DNA of 64,000 nucleotides, from assembly GCA_964414785.1 (NCBI GenBank), contig CAYPXZ010000011.1:1-64000 (forward strand). Reading direction: 5' to 3'. Shown here piece by piece: positions 9,024 to 18,180 of this stretch (the first letter of the stretch is position 1; each line of letters starts with the position of its first letter). The translations under genes were made by a program, and so were the position numbers. The notes under the pieces were generated by a model that worked only from the letters and a program-made list of their open reading frames with translations, was not told the origin of the DNA and did no database searches. The DNA comes from Palsa-1447 sp964414785. Lineage in GTDB: Bacteria > Verrucomicrobiota > Verrucomicrobiia > Opitutales > Opitutaceae.

Positions 9024-9962
9024 ATGACGAATGAACCATCCGGGGAGAGGTCGTGCTGGTGCGGGCACCCCCACCTTGAGGCCTACTCCGACGCCTACCA
9101 CGTCTGCAAGGCCTGCGGGACCTTGGTGAGCCGCGCCTCCCTCAAGATAGACCTCAACGAGCTCTACGACAGCACCTATTGGAACGAGCGGCAGACCCAG
9201 CACCACGGCTTGCCCGACATCCGGGAGCGCGCGCGGCTTGACCTGCCGGAGCGCTGCACGCACTGGCTGCGCCGGCTCCTTTCGCTGCGCCCGCCGCCGG
9301 CGCGCGTCCTTGAAATCGGCTGCGCCCACGGAGGCTTCGTCGCCCTCCTGCAGTGGGCCGGCTACAAGGCCATCGGGATCGAGATGAGCCCCTGGGTGGC
9401 GGAATTCGCACGAAAGACGTTCGGGGTCGAGGTGCTCACGGGCCCTGTCGAGCAGCAGCCCTTTGCCCCGGGCAGCTTTGACGTCATCGTCATGAACGAC
9501 GTCATTGAGCACCTTCCCGATCCGCTCCAGACCCTGCGCCATTGCGCCGGGCTCCTGAGCCCAGGGGGTGTTTTTCTGGTCCAGACCCCGGAGTACAAAG
9601 AGCACCTGACTTATCCCCAGCTCTTGGAAACGGGCGACCTGTTCCTTAAGCACATGGACCGCAAGAACAACGAGCACCTCTACCTCTACAGCCGCCGTTC
9701 CTCCGGGCTGCTGTTCTCGCGGGTCGGTTTCCCGTGCGTTGAGTTCTTCAACCCCATATTCCCCTACGATATGTTCTTTGCCGCGAGCACGGCGCCAATC
9801 GCACCGGCGGCGGACGCCGCCGTCACATCCGCCCTCGCCCTCAATCCCGTAGGCAGGCTCGTGCAGGCGCTCCTCGACAAGGATTTCGAGTCGACCGACC
9901 GCTGGTGGGCCATTCAGAGACTCGAATCCAAGCTCACACCGCAGCCTCCCAAGCATCCATAA
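9024..9962 (+). CDS. class I methyltransferase with N-terminal zinc-ribbon-like motif
   Basis: 312 residues; the ATG abuts the wzt stop (no spacer), so translation is coupled. The N-terminus has paired cysteines C11-x-C13 and C28-x2-C31, resembling the small zinc-binding motif that precedes many Methyltransf_23 sugar methyltransferases. SAM motif I is VLEIGCAHGG (95-104), followed by VMNDVIEHLPDP with the family D-IEHL signature. The C-terminal 80 residues are probably an acceptor-recognition segment. Directly following an ABC exporter with a Wzt_C domain, it could methylate the chain terminus read by Wzt; this is an inference by analogy with WbdD-type cappers, which this protein does not resemble in length or kinase content. 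Confidence 0.8.
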   Translation: MTNEPSGERSCWCGHPHLEAYSDAYHVCKACGTLVSRASLKIDLNELYDSTYWNERQTQHHGLPDIRERARLDLPERCTHWLRRLLSLRPPPARVLEIGCAHGGFVALLQWAGYKAIGIEMSPWVAEFARKTFGVEVLTGPVEQQPFAPGSFDVIVMNDVIEHLPDPLQTLRHCAGLLSPGGVFLVQTPEYKEHLTYPQLLETGDLFLKHMDRKNNEHLYLYSRRSSGLLFSRVGFPCVEFFNPIFPYDMFFAASTAPIAPAADAAVTSALALNPVGRLVQALLDKDFESTDRWWAIQRLESKLTPQPPKHP

Positions 9963-10011
9963 AACAGGCTCGCCTCACCCGGCGCATATGGTGTGAAGTG
10001 ACCCCTTTTAC

Positions 10012-12984
10012 GTGCCTGTTAAGCCCAAGATCATCGTTTATCTGAGGCCCGACACGATCGGGGACCTGATCCTGTTTACACCCGCCCTCGAGCTGTTCAT
10101 GGCCGAGTGGCCTGAGGCTAGGCATGTCATTGTGGTTAGGGCAGGTTATGAAAGCCTCGCGCCCCTTTTTCCCAAGGCGCTTGAGTGGAAGGTCGCCCGT
10201 TTAAACCCCTTCAAGCAGCGGCCCTCCGAGTGCCGCGAAGAGCTCTCGTCCCTGCTCTCCGAGCTCGATTCCATGGCCCCCGGCCTGGTCCTCGCGCCGA
10301 CGCTCAACCGCACATGGCTTGAATTGGCGGTGGCCTCCCACCTAAAGGGGGTGCGGAGCGTCGTCCTTGGCGGTGCCGAAGTGGACCCTATCTTTGCCGC
10401 ATCCCTTAGGCTCGACCTCGGCGTTGATCCCGAAACGTCATTCAAGGAGACCGTGGCCTCGGACAGCGCCGTGGGCGAGGTCGAGAACCAGCACCGCTTC
10501 GCCGAGAGGGTCATCGGCCGGAAGTTGCCGAGGAACCTTCCTTCCGTGCGCGTCTCCAGCGAAGCGGAGGGGGCGGCACGCGAGGTCCTTTCCGGCCTCG
10601 GCCTCCAACCGGGCAAGTGGTCCGCCGTCTTTGCGGGCGGCCTTGCAAACGTCCCCGTCAAGGCCTGGACCTCCGACCGCTTTGCCGAACTCGTGCTGTG
10701 GCTCGAGGCCAAGAAGGGCGTACGTGCGCTGCTCATGGCCCACAAGGACGAGGCCTCGGCCGTTGAGGAGATCGCCCTAAAGGTTGTAAAATTTGGCGGG
10801 ACCCGCCCCAAGGTCTGGCTGGGGCGCGACGGCGAACTTCCCCTTCTGGCGGCGCTCCTCGGGCAGGCCCAGCTCTATGTCGGGCATGACACGGGCGCCA
10901 TGCACCTTGCGGCCGCGGTCGGCCGACCCGTCGTCGGGATATTCGGGGGAGGGCACTGGCCCCGCTTCAGGCCTTCGGCAAAGCAGTGCGTGTCGGTCGT
11001 CCAGCCCCTGCCCTGCTTCGGCTGCAACTGGGACTGCCATTTTGGCGACGGCCCCTGCGTCAAGACGATACCCGCGGCCGATGTCATCACGGCCGTCGAG
11101 CGCGTGCTCTCGGCGGGATCAAAGCCCTTTGACGAGGTCGTGGAGTCGCACGCGCTGCCCGCGGATGCGCTCCGCCTGATCGCGGCCTCGGCACCCGGGA
11201 TCCTCGCCCTCAAGCGCGACCGCGTGGACCGCCAGCACAAGATCGAGGAACTGAAGTCCGAGACGGACTTTAAGGACGTCGAGATCGGCGAGCTCAAGCA
11301 CGCGGCCGAGGAGCGAAAGAAGGAGATGGAGTCCATCAAGGCGGAGCTGGAGCAGGAATGCGCAGACAAGGACAAGGAGATCGCAGAGCTAAAGGACGAG
11401 ACCAACTCAAAGGATACCGAGATTGCGGACCTCAAGCGCGCGGCCGAGGAGCGAAAGACCGAGATGGAGTCCATTAAGGCTGAGCTCGAGCAGGAGTGCG
11501 CCGACAAGGACAAGGAGATCGCAGAGCTAAAGGACGAGGCCAACACAAAGGACACCGAAATCGCGGCGCTCAAGGACACGTGCAACGAGCGCGAGCAGAT
11601 CGTCGTCCGCCTGGACGGGGGCCTGAAGGCCCACATCGCCGCCGCGGCCGCCCGGGACCAGCAGGTCGCCGCCATCGAGGCGGACCGCAAGTCGCTCTCC
11701 GCCCGGCTCGACCTCCTAAGCTCGCTCCCGCCGGATGCGGCCAATTGGGCGCAGATCATCCGCGACAAGGATGTCCACATCACGAACGTCGAGGGCATCG
11801 TCAGGAACCGCGAGGAGGAGATCGCGATCCTGCGCCAGGAGATTGGCAACTACGCCTCGGGCTACGGCGGCATCGAGCAGGCCAAGCACTACGGGCGCCT
11901 GCTCGCCGAGAAGGAGGCCGTCATCCAGGAGCTCAACCGCGCGTGCATCGAGCGCGGGGTGGTGATTGCGGAGCTTGCCGCGGGGACGACGGGGATCACG
12001 GCGACGCTGCGTAAGCTCTGGATCGCCTTCTCATCGGCTTTCCGCGAGAGGATCACCCGGCCGCTCGGGGCCTGGGCCTTCCGCAAGGCGGTCGAGGACT
12101 ACTGGATGCAGATCGGCGTCCTGAAGCAGTACGAGCCGCGGCCGCTTGCGTGGGACCGGGGCCTGGCGAAGCCCCCGAAGGCCGGCGCTCTGCCCAAGAT
12201 GGGGATCGTCACCCCGAGCTACTGCCAGCCCGCATTCCTGGAGAGCACGATGCTGAGCATCCTGAACCAGGGATACGAGAAGCTCCTCTACGTGGTCCAG
12301 GACGGGGGCTCGCGCGATGCGAGCCCGAAGATCATCGCCCGGTACGCATCCAGGCTCGCGCACTGGGCCTGCGAACCCGACAAGGGGCAGGCCGACGCGG
12401 TCCGCAAGGGCTTCGCGCGCATCGATTCCCAGCTCGCCCCCGAGGATGTCATGGCCTGGTTCAACTCGGACGACCTGGTCGCCCCGAGGGCGCTGGCCTT
12501 CGTGGGGAGGTATTTCGCGGCGCACCCGGAGGTCGACGTGATCTACGGGCACAGGATCATCATCGACGACCAGGACCGGGAGATCGGCCGCTGGATCATG
12601 CCCCGGCACGAGCCTGACTCGATCGAGTGGATCGACTACGTCCCCCAGGAGACCCTCTTCTGGAGGAAGCGCGCCTGGGACGTGGCGGGCGGCATCGACC
12701 CGACATTCCAGTTCGCGCTCGACTGGGACCTGATCGCCCGCTTCCACAAGGCGGGCTGCCGCATCGTCCGGGTGCCGTACTTCCTCGGCTGCTTCCGCGT
12801 CCATTCGCAGCAGAAGACCAGCCAGGTGATCCACACGACCGGCGCCGACGAGATGTCCCGGATCCGCCTTCGCTTCCATGGCTCCGACAAGGACAACGCC
12901 GCGATGATCGAGCGGCACGCCCGGCGCATCCGCTTCAGGGGCGCTCTCACCGCGCGCCTCCAGGCCGCCGGCATTAGGTGGTAG
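10012..12984 (+). CDS. GT9 heptosyltransferase-like / coiled-coil / GT2 fusion glycosyltransferase
   Basis: 990 residues from GTG 10012. Residues 5-360 are a glycosyltransferase family 9 domain: N-terminal LRPDTIGDLILFTPAL and, near 289, VGHDTGAMHLAAAVGRP, the conserved D-G--H-A donor motif of ADP-heptose:LPS heptosyltransferases. Residues about 400-570 are a highly charged Glu/Lys coiled coil with two near-identical 46-residue repeats. After a linker, residues about 730-985 are a GT2 domain (MGIVTPSYCQPAFLESTMLS; catalytic acidic motif FNSDDLV near 817; late FALDWDL motif). Two catalytic domains joined by a rod suggest successive sugar additions, with the coiled coil oligomerising or acting as a spacer. 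The GT9 half fits a locus that makes GDP-heptose, though GT9 enzymes classically use ADP-heptose. Confidence 0.85.
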   Translation: MPVKPKIIVYLRPDTIGDLILFTPALELFMAEWPEARHVIVVRAGYESLAPLFPKALEWKVARLNPFKQRPSECREELSSLLSELDSMAPGLVLAPTLNRTWLELAVASHLKGVRSVVLGGAEVDPIFAASLRLDLGVDPETSFKETVASDSAVGEVENQHRFAERVIGRKLPRNLPSVRVSSEAEGAAREVLSGLGLQPGKWSAVFAGGLANVPVKAWTSDRFAELVLWLEAKKGVRALLMAHKDEASAVEEIALKVVKFGGTRPKVWLGRDGELPLLAALLGQAQLYVGHDTGAMHLAAAVGRPVVGIFGGGHWPRFRPSAKQCVSVVQPLPCFGCNWDCHFGDGPCVKTIPAADVITAVERVLSAGSKPFDEVVESHALPADALRLIAASAPGILALKRDRVDRQHKIEELKSETDFKDVEIGELKHAAEERKKEMESIKAELEQECADKDKEIAELKDETNSKDTEIADLKRAAEERKTEMESIKAELEQECADKDKEIAELKDEANTKDTEIAALKDTCNEREQIVVRLDGGLKAHIAAAAARDQQVAAIEADRKSLSARLDLLSSLPPDAANWAQIIRDKDVHITNVEGIVRNREEEIAILRQEIGNYASGYGGIEQAKHYGRLLAEKEAVIQELNRACIERGVVIAELAAGTTGITATLRKLWIAFSSAFRERITRPLGAWAFRKAVEDYWMQIGVLKQYEPRPLAWDRGLAKPPKAGALPKMGIVTPSYCQPAFLESTMLSILNQGYEKLLYVVQDGGSRDASPKIIARYASRLAHWACEPDKGQADAVRKGFARIDSQLAPEDVMAWFNSDDLVAPRALAFVGRYFAAHPEVDVIYGHRIIIDDQDREIGRWIMPRHEPDSIEWIDYVPQETLFWRKRAWDVAGGIDPTFQFALDWDLIARFHKAGCRIVRVPYFLGCFRVHSQQKTSQVIHTTGADEMSRIRLRFHGSDKDNAAMIERHARRIRFRGALTARLQAAGIRW
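11281..11556 (+). repeat. two tandem 138-bp in-frame repeats encoding coiled coil
   Basis: Units 11281-11418 and 11419-11556 encode 46 residues each and differ at only a few amino-acid positions (for example EIGELKH vs EIADLKR, EERKKEM vs EERKTEM, KDETNSKD vs KDEANTKD). A 46-residue unit is not a whole number of heptads (6.57), but the hydrophobic Ile/Leu spacing continues through it. The DNA identity is high enough to suggest recent duplication, and such a tract can change copy number by slippage or recombination, altering the rod length between the two glycosyltransferase domains. Confidence 0.85.
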
Positions 12985-13032
12985 GAGCTTGTTTTTTGAC
13001 GTGAATTCCAAAGCCTTACCCTTTCCGCAAGA

Positions 13033-16000
13033 ATGATACCGCTGCTCCTCGTCGCCGGACTCTTCATCTATCTNNNNNNNNNNNNNNNNNNNNNNNNNNN
13101 NNNNNNNNNNNNNNNNNNNNNNNNNNNNNNNNNNNNNNNNNNNNNNNNNNNNNNNNNNNNNNNNNNNNNNNNNGACGACATGGCGAACTACTGCCTCGCG
13201 GCGGAGCGCTTCCTCGCCCACGGCTACTACGACATCCCGCTGCAGACCGAGCTGGAGGGTCGCGATTACGCGCAGCACTACTGGTTCATGCACGCCCTGC
13301 AGCAGATCCGGCCGGGCTCGGAACTGACCGTCTCGTGGATCTGCTCCCTGACTGGGCGGCGCGCCCACGAGGTGTTCATGCCCGCGATCCTGATGCTGAG
13401 CCTCATGCAGCTCTTTGCGATGGGATCCATCGCCATCTGGAAGGGACGCCACCGGAAGGTCGCGCTGGTCGCCTTCTTCCTGCTCGCTACGAGCCCGCTC
13501 TTTAGCCTGGGGACCCTTTACCAGCTGATCGCCCAGGTCGGGGGCCTGGCACTCCTGATAGCGATCGCATCGGTGCTCTTCCTGGTGAGAAGGCTCACGC
13601 TTCGGACCATGGCGGTTTCCGGGGTCATGACGGCGGGCCTGGGCATATTCTATCCGGAGGTCTCCCCGTTCGTCGCGATGGGGATAATCCTCGTGGCGCT
13701 TCGCATGCGCTTCACGGATGCCCCGAAGCTCAGGCCCTACACGATATTCATCCTCGGCGTAGCGGTCCTCACCTTCGTCCTGATCGCCAGCAGCACCTAC
13801 GAGTTCATCAACACTCTGGTCATGCAGTCGGCCGGCTCGGCAGGCCTGGGCGCCATGGCCGAGATCAACGACCAGAGCGGCGGCCTCGTATTGTTTCCAT
13901 GGACCCTTGTCCCGTCCTTCATCCCGATGCTCTTCGGGCTGCATCCCTTCGGCCAGGTCGGCGTCGATCCCCTCATCTCCATCCAGATCGTCGTCGGCCT
14001 CGGCTTCCTGGTCTACTTCACGTGGCGCACCTGGCTGAACCTCAAGGACGGCGCACCCACGGGCTACCTGGGAACGATCATGATCCTGCTCGGGATCTAC
14101 CTCTTCCAGAAGGGCCAGGACTTCGGGCTATTCAAGCTCGCCATGTGGGCGCAGCCCGTGATCGCGCTCTGCCTGGCGCAGGGTTTCGCGGGCTTTCTAT
14201 TCGCCAATAGGCCGCTCGTCCGCAAGCGGGCCAGGGTCGCCATCGCCCTCTTCTTCTGCTGCACGACCATCTCGCAGGTCTACTACGCCTACGCGTCCCT
14301 CGGCACCTACGGCGGAGGGCTCACGGAGGTCGTGAAGGGCTCCGCGCTGGGAGTCGGCTTCTCGCCGCCGAAGGGCCTGAAGTACCAGGGGATCGAGAGC
14401 GACATCTCGAACGTCGTCAGCGCCAAGATGCTCTCCATGTACACGAGGGGAATCGACACGCGCTTTCTTTCGCGCAGCTACATGGACAACATCGCGAACA
14501 TCGCGGTCCTCAAGTTCCTGCGCACGCCGGACCCCGACCTGGGCCCCCAGGCGCGCCTCGTGGAGAAGCTCTCCCTGCTCAGGTTCATGCTGCCCCCGGA
14601 GCTCATGGTGGACGACATCCCGGACTACAAGGTCGTGACGATCCACAAGGAGGCCAACAGCGTGCTCTACGCCAACAACTGGACCGAGACGAGTTCGAGG
14701 CACCTCGCCTACGACGACCGCCTCTTCATCTCGATCCGGACGGATCTCGACCATTTCAACAAGTGGAATAACGGCACCGGCTGGACCACCCAGAACATGT
14801 ACCAGTACAAGCTGGAGAGCCAGGTGAAGGACCGGCTGGTGTTCGTTCACTCGGAGCTTAGCCCCCACTACTACTCGTCGGCGCGCTTCAAGGCGGCGTT
14901 CTTCCAGCGGGAGGGCGAGCCCATTTCCCACGGGGACTCGTACTTCCACGGGACGGGAAGGTTCAACGTCTTCCACATCGTGAACCCCTCCGCGAACCTG
15001 AGGGTCATGATCGACTTCTCGCGGACCTCGCTCGGCGAGGGCCGCACCCAGCTGCCGCAGAAGGCCATCGTCGTCGGAGACGAGGACTACCACGTTCCAT
15101 TTGTCGGCGCCGGCTCGGCCCGCGTGATCACCTCCGTCATCAAGCCGGAATACTACGAGGGCCAGGCCTACATCATGGTCGACTTCGGGGACATGGCCCA
15201 GGTGATCAACAAGCCGAAGACGGGCCTCATGCGCTGGTACGGCCTCAAGTTCGCACTGGACGACAGGAGGCTCGTCGGATTCACGCGCGACATCTCTGTT
15301 TTGACCGACGAGCAGTACCGGGCCGTGCCCCGGCCGACGAAGATCAGCAAGTTCCCGGACGACCTGCTCAACAACAAGGGCCTCGAGTATTCGGGAATAT
15401 TTGAGGACGGCTGGACCGGCCGTGACGCCTACTTCAAGCTGGGCCCGTCTCACACCGGCCAGGTCCTCTACTTCCGGGGTTACATCCCCGACATACCCCG
15501 GTTCCGCAAGACGGGCGTCGACGCGACCATCTCCATCAACGACCGGCCGACCGAGATCGTGAACATGAAGGCGGGCAAGTTCACGCTCACGCGCCTCATC
15601 AAGGACGCCTCGGACATCACGTCCATTTCGCTGCACTTCTCCGATGCGCAGGTCTACGACACGGACAAGGACAAGCGCGAAGTCTCGGCGTTCGTGGACG
15701 AGATATCGATCAACGACATCCCGGACTTCGCGAGCTTCCGCAGCGTCGCCAACGACGCGGGAGAGAAATTCGTCGTCACCGGCTTCGACGACGACGGATG
15801 GATCGGAAAATCCGCCGAGTTCAAGGCGCCCTCCTTCGACTCGTTCAAGGTCCTCAAACTGGACCTCGAGATGCCAGGCTGGGCCCCGATCGCCTCGAAT
15901 GACATCAAGGTCTCGGTGGACGGCCGCACGGTGAAGTCGAGCTCCGTCCCGCGCCAGACCTTCGAGAGCGTCTATGTACCCCTACCCCCGGGCTCCCAGA

Positions 16001-16464
16001 GGCTCGTCCATCTGGACGCCTCCTCCGTGTTCCCTCTCCCCGGCGATGGCCGGCAGCGCTCGTTCGCCGTGAAGAACATCTCGTTCGAGAATCTCACGCA
16101 GACCGACCTCTTTGCGCGGGGCTGGCACAGGTCTGGATTCCTCTTTGACATCTCGGGGGCGGACACGGACGGCTGGGTGGACAGGCGCCTCTCCCTTCGT
16201 TTCCCGGCCACGGGCAAGTTCAGGACGGCCCTGGTCGACGTCGTGCGGTATCCCTCCCGAAAGGACTACCCCCTGTCGGTGTCCCTCAACGGCGGCCCGC
16301 CGACCGCGCACAACCTTGAGCTCGAGCGAACCGAGCGGGTCAGGATTCCCCTGTCGGCCACAGGCGACACGACGGCCGTTCTCTCCGCGGACCCGAGCTT
16401 CGCCCTCGGGGCGCCCGACACGCGCTCCCGCTCCTACCGCGTCGTGAATATCGACTTCGAGTGA
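13033..16464 (+). CDS. giant multi-pass membrane protein with three C-terminal beta repeats (interrupted by gap)
   Basis: Starts at ATG 13033 with a hydrophobic segment (PLLLVAGLFIY), is broken by 100 N after 13 codons, and resumes with a loop beginning DDMANYCLAAERF. The loop and the several spans to about residue 480 resemble GT-C-type membrane enzymes. The distal two thirds (about 500-1143) are soluble and beta-rich. The last 370 residues hold three related units, each opening with a D-G-W motif (codons at 15406, 15793, 16168; spacing 129 and 125 residues). They read roughly as DGW-G--A-F, then a V-L pair, a SVNG/DGR turn, and R-S--V--I-F at the end. Frame continuity across the gap cannot be proved, because gap length is unknown. 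I recognise no named family; an extracytoplasmic glycan-handling role is inferred. Confidence 0.6.
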   Translation: MIPLLLVAGLFIYXXXXXXXXXXXXXXXXXXXXXXXXXXXXXXXXXXDDMANYCLAAERFLAHGYYDIPLQTELEGRDYAQHYWFMHALQQIRPGSELTVSWICSLTGRRAHEVFMPAILMLSLMQLFAMGSIAIWKGRHRKVALVAFFLLATSPLFSLGTLYQLIAQVGGLALLIAIASVLFLVRRLTLRTMAVSGVMTAGLGIFYPEVSPFVAMGIILVALRMRFTDAPKLRPYTIFILGVAVLTFVLIASSTYEFINTLVMQSAGSAGLGAMAEINDQSGGLVLFPWTLVPSFIPMLFGLHPFGQVGVDPLISIQIVVGLGFLVYFTWRTWLNLKDGAPTGYLGTIMILLGIYLFQKGQDFGLFKLAMWAQPVIALCLAQGFAGFLFANRPLVRKRARVAIALFFCCTTISQVYYAYASLGTYGGGLTEVVKGSALGVGFSPPKGLKYQGIESDISNVVSAKMLSMYTRGIDTRFLSRSYMDNIANIAVLKFLRTPDPDLGPQARLVEKLSLLRFMLPPELMVDDIPDYKVVTIHKEANSVLYANNWTETSSRHLAYDDRLFISIRTDLDHFNKWNNGTGWTTQNMYQYKLESQVKDRLVFVHSELSPHYYSSARFKAAFFQREGEPISHGDSYFHGTGRFNVFHIVNPSANLRVMIDFSRTSLGEGRTQLPQKAIVVGDEDYHVPFVGAGSARVITSVIKPEYYEGQAYIMVDFGDMAQVINKPKTGLMRWYGLKFALDDRRLVGFTRDISVLTDEQYRAVPRPTKISKFPDDLLNNKGLEYSGIFEDGWTGRDAYFKLGPSHTGQVLYFRGYIPDIPRFRKTGVDATISINDRPTEIVNMKAGKFTLTRLIKDASDITSISLHFSDAQVYDTDKDKREVSAFVDEISINDIPDFASFRSVANDAGEKFVVTGFDDDGWIGKSAEFKAPSFDSFKVLKLDLEMPGWAPIASNDIKVSVDGRTVKSSSVPRQTFESVYVPLPPGSQRLVHLDASSVFPLPGDGRQRSFAVKNISFENLTQTDLFARGWHRSGFLFDISGADTDGWVDRRLSLRFPATGKFRTALVDVVRYPSRKDYPLSVSLNGGPPTAHNLELERTERVRIPLSATGDTTAVLSADPSFALGAPDTRSRSYRVVNIDFE
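13074..13173. other. assembly gap (100 N)
   Basis: Exactly 100 N inside the giant membrane-protein gene. The flanks do not share sequence. The left flank ends in an N-terminal hydrophobic segment and the right flank starts in the first extracytoplasmic loop expected of a GT-C-like protein, so both sides plausibly belong to one gene with some dozens of codons missing. Confidence 0.95.
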
Positions 16465-16491
16465 TTTTCCCGCAAAACTGACCGCAATCCC

Positions 16492-17427
16492 ATGCTGCTA
16501 AGCCTCGTTGTCCCCGTCTACAGGGAGGAAAAGAACATCCCGGAGTTCATCCGCAGGATCGGCCCCATTCTGGGCGGGATCACGCAGGACTATGAGATCA
16601 TCTTCGCCATGGACCCGTCCCCGGACAGGACCGAGGACGTGATCCTCGAGCACAGGGGCCGGGACGACCGTATCAAGCTCCTCAAGTTCTCCAGGCGATT
16701 CGGGCAGCCGATGGCGAGCTTGGCCGGCATGGAGTACTCGGCCGGCGACGCCGTCATCGTGATGGACGTCGACATGCAGGACCCTCCCGAGCTCATCAAC
16801 GAGATGGTGGCAAGGTGGAGGGAGGGCTACGACGTCGTCCTTCCGCAGCGCACCCGGCGCACAGGCGAGCCCTTCATCAAGAAGTTGATCGCCGAGACCG
16901 GCTACAAGGTCATCAACAAGATCGCCGACGTTCGGATCCCCCCGAACACGGGAGATTTCAGGCTCATGGCGCGGCGGGTCGTCAATGAGGTCGTCCGGCT
17001 CAAGGAATGCCATGGCTTTTTGCGGGGCATGGTGGCCGTCGTCGGGTTCAAGCAGTACCTGCTTCCCTTTGAGCGGCCCGCGCGCTTCTCGGGCGAGACG
17101 AACTACAACCGCTTCTTTGGCTCCTTGCGGATCGGGTTCAACGGCATCTTCTGCTTTTCCACGTACGCACTGACGCTGAGCACCATGTTCGGCTTCATCA
17201 TCGCCGCCTTCTCGTTCCTCTTGATGGCGATCTACCTCTTCTACAAGCTCATGGGCTGGCCGATCCTCTGGGGCAACCCGACGCTCGTCATCCTCATCTC
17301 CTTCCTCGGCGGGATCCAGCTGATCAGTGTCGGGATCCTGGGCGAGTACATCGGCCGCATCTACGAGGAGGTCCGCGGCAGGCCCCGGTTCATCGTTGAC
17401 CGCGCCGAGGGATTCGGGGGCAAATAG
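16492..17427 (+). CDS. GtrB/ArnC-like polyprenyl-phosphate glycosyltransferase (GT2, membrane)
   Basis: 311 residues. GT2 domain 1-220: SLVVPVYREEKNIPEF at the start, the catalytic acidic motif MDVDMQDPPE (91-100) and the FSRRFGQ-MASLAGM segment typical of DPM1/GtrB/ArnC enzymes. Two hydrophobic spans follow (about 227-255 and 262-290), then LGEYIGRIYEEVRGRPRFI, the family C-terminus. Members move a sugar from a nucleotide donor to undecaprenyl phosphate on the cytoplasmic face; the lipid-linked sugar is then flipped and used by a GT-C enzyme. The giant membrane proteins on both sides are natural partners (inference). Confidence 0.88.
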   Translation: MLLSLVVPVYREEKNIPEFIRRIGPILGGITQDYEIIFAMDPSPDRTEDVILEHRGRDDRIKLLKFSRRFGQPMASLAGMEYSAGDAVIVMDVDMQDPPELINEMVARWREGYDVVLPQRTRRTGEPFIKKLIAETGYKVINKIADVRIPPNTGDFRLMARRVVNEVVRLKECHGFLRGMVAVVGFKQYLLPFERPARFSGETNYNRFFGSLRIGFNGIFCFSTYALTLSTMFGFIIAAFSFLLMAIYLFYKLMGWPILWGNPTLVILISFLGGIQLISVGILGEYIGRIYEEVRGRPRFIVDRAEGFGGK

Positions 17428-17433
17428 ACGACT

Positions 17434-18165
17434 ATGCAAACCGCGAAGTGGCCAAAGGTCCTCCCTCCGATGACTTCGGAGCAGAAGCAGATAAGCGACG
17501 ACTTCATGAAGGTCTGGCACCAGCAGCTGCCAAGCCGCTACGGCGTCGTCGAGAGGTTCAACCACTCGTTCCCGGTGAAGCACTCGCACCCCGGATTCAG
17601 GACGACGGTCGAGATCGGGGCCGGCCTCGGGGAGCACCTCCACTACGAGAAGCTCTCCCCCGAGCAGGAGGCCAATTACTATGCGGTCGAGCTGCGCGAG
17701 AATATGGCGGAGGAGATCCGCAGGAGATTTCCCAAGGTGAAGGCCATTACCGGCGACTGCCAGGCCCGCCTCGACTTCGCCGACGGCCAGGTTGACCGCT
17801 ACATCGCGGTCCACGTCATGGAGCACCTGCCCGACCTGCCCTCGTGCATCCGCGAGGCGTACCGGCTCCTCAACAAGGAGACCGGCCAGCTCCTCATCGT
17901 GATCCCTTGCGAGGGAAGCCCGGCCTACTCGCTCGCGCGGAAGATTTCTGCCGAGCGGGTGTACAACCGCCATTTCAAGGGGGGGTACAAGTGGCTTATC
18001 TCCCGCGAGCACATCAACCGGCCCCACGAGATCCTCGCGGAGCTGGCTCCCTACTTCACCATCGAGAAGAAGGTGCTCTTCCCGCTGCCCTTCCTTCCCT
18101 TTATCTTCAATAATCTCTGCATCGGGATCTCACTCAAACCTAGGCCAGCCCCTGTTGCCCGCTAG
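17434..18165 (+). CDS. class I SAM-dependent methyltransferase
   Basis: 243 residues, 6 bases after the GT2 stop. Motif I VEIGAGLGEHL (59-69), acidic YAVELRENM strand-2 end, and HVMEHLPDLPSC with the D/H-EHLP signature. The segment IPCEGSPAYSLARKISAERV is characteristic of a Methyltransf_11 subgroup found beside glycosyltransferases and sugar epimerases. Probably acts on a glycan or nucleotide sugar; acceptor unknown. The conserved order GT2 - methyltransferase - epimerase with short spacers indicates one operon. Confidence 0.8.
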   Translation: MQTAKWPKVLPPMTSEQKQISDDFMKVWHQQLPSRYGVVERFNHSFPVKHSHPGFRTTVEIGAGLGEHLHYEKLSPEQEANYYAVELRENMAEEIRRRFPKVKAITGDCQARLDFADGQVDRYIAVHVMEHLPDLPSCIREAYRLLNKETGQLLIVIPCEGSPAYSLARKISAERVYNRHFKGGYKWLISREHINRPHEILAELAPYFTIEKKVLFPLPFLPFIFNNLCIGISLKPRPAPVAR

Positions 18166-18180
18166 GCAGGCACTTTACTC

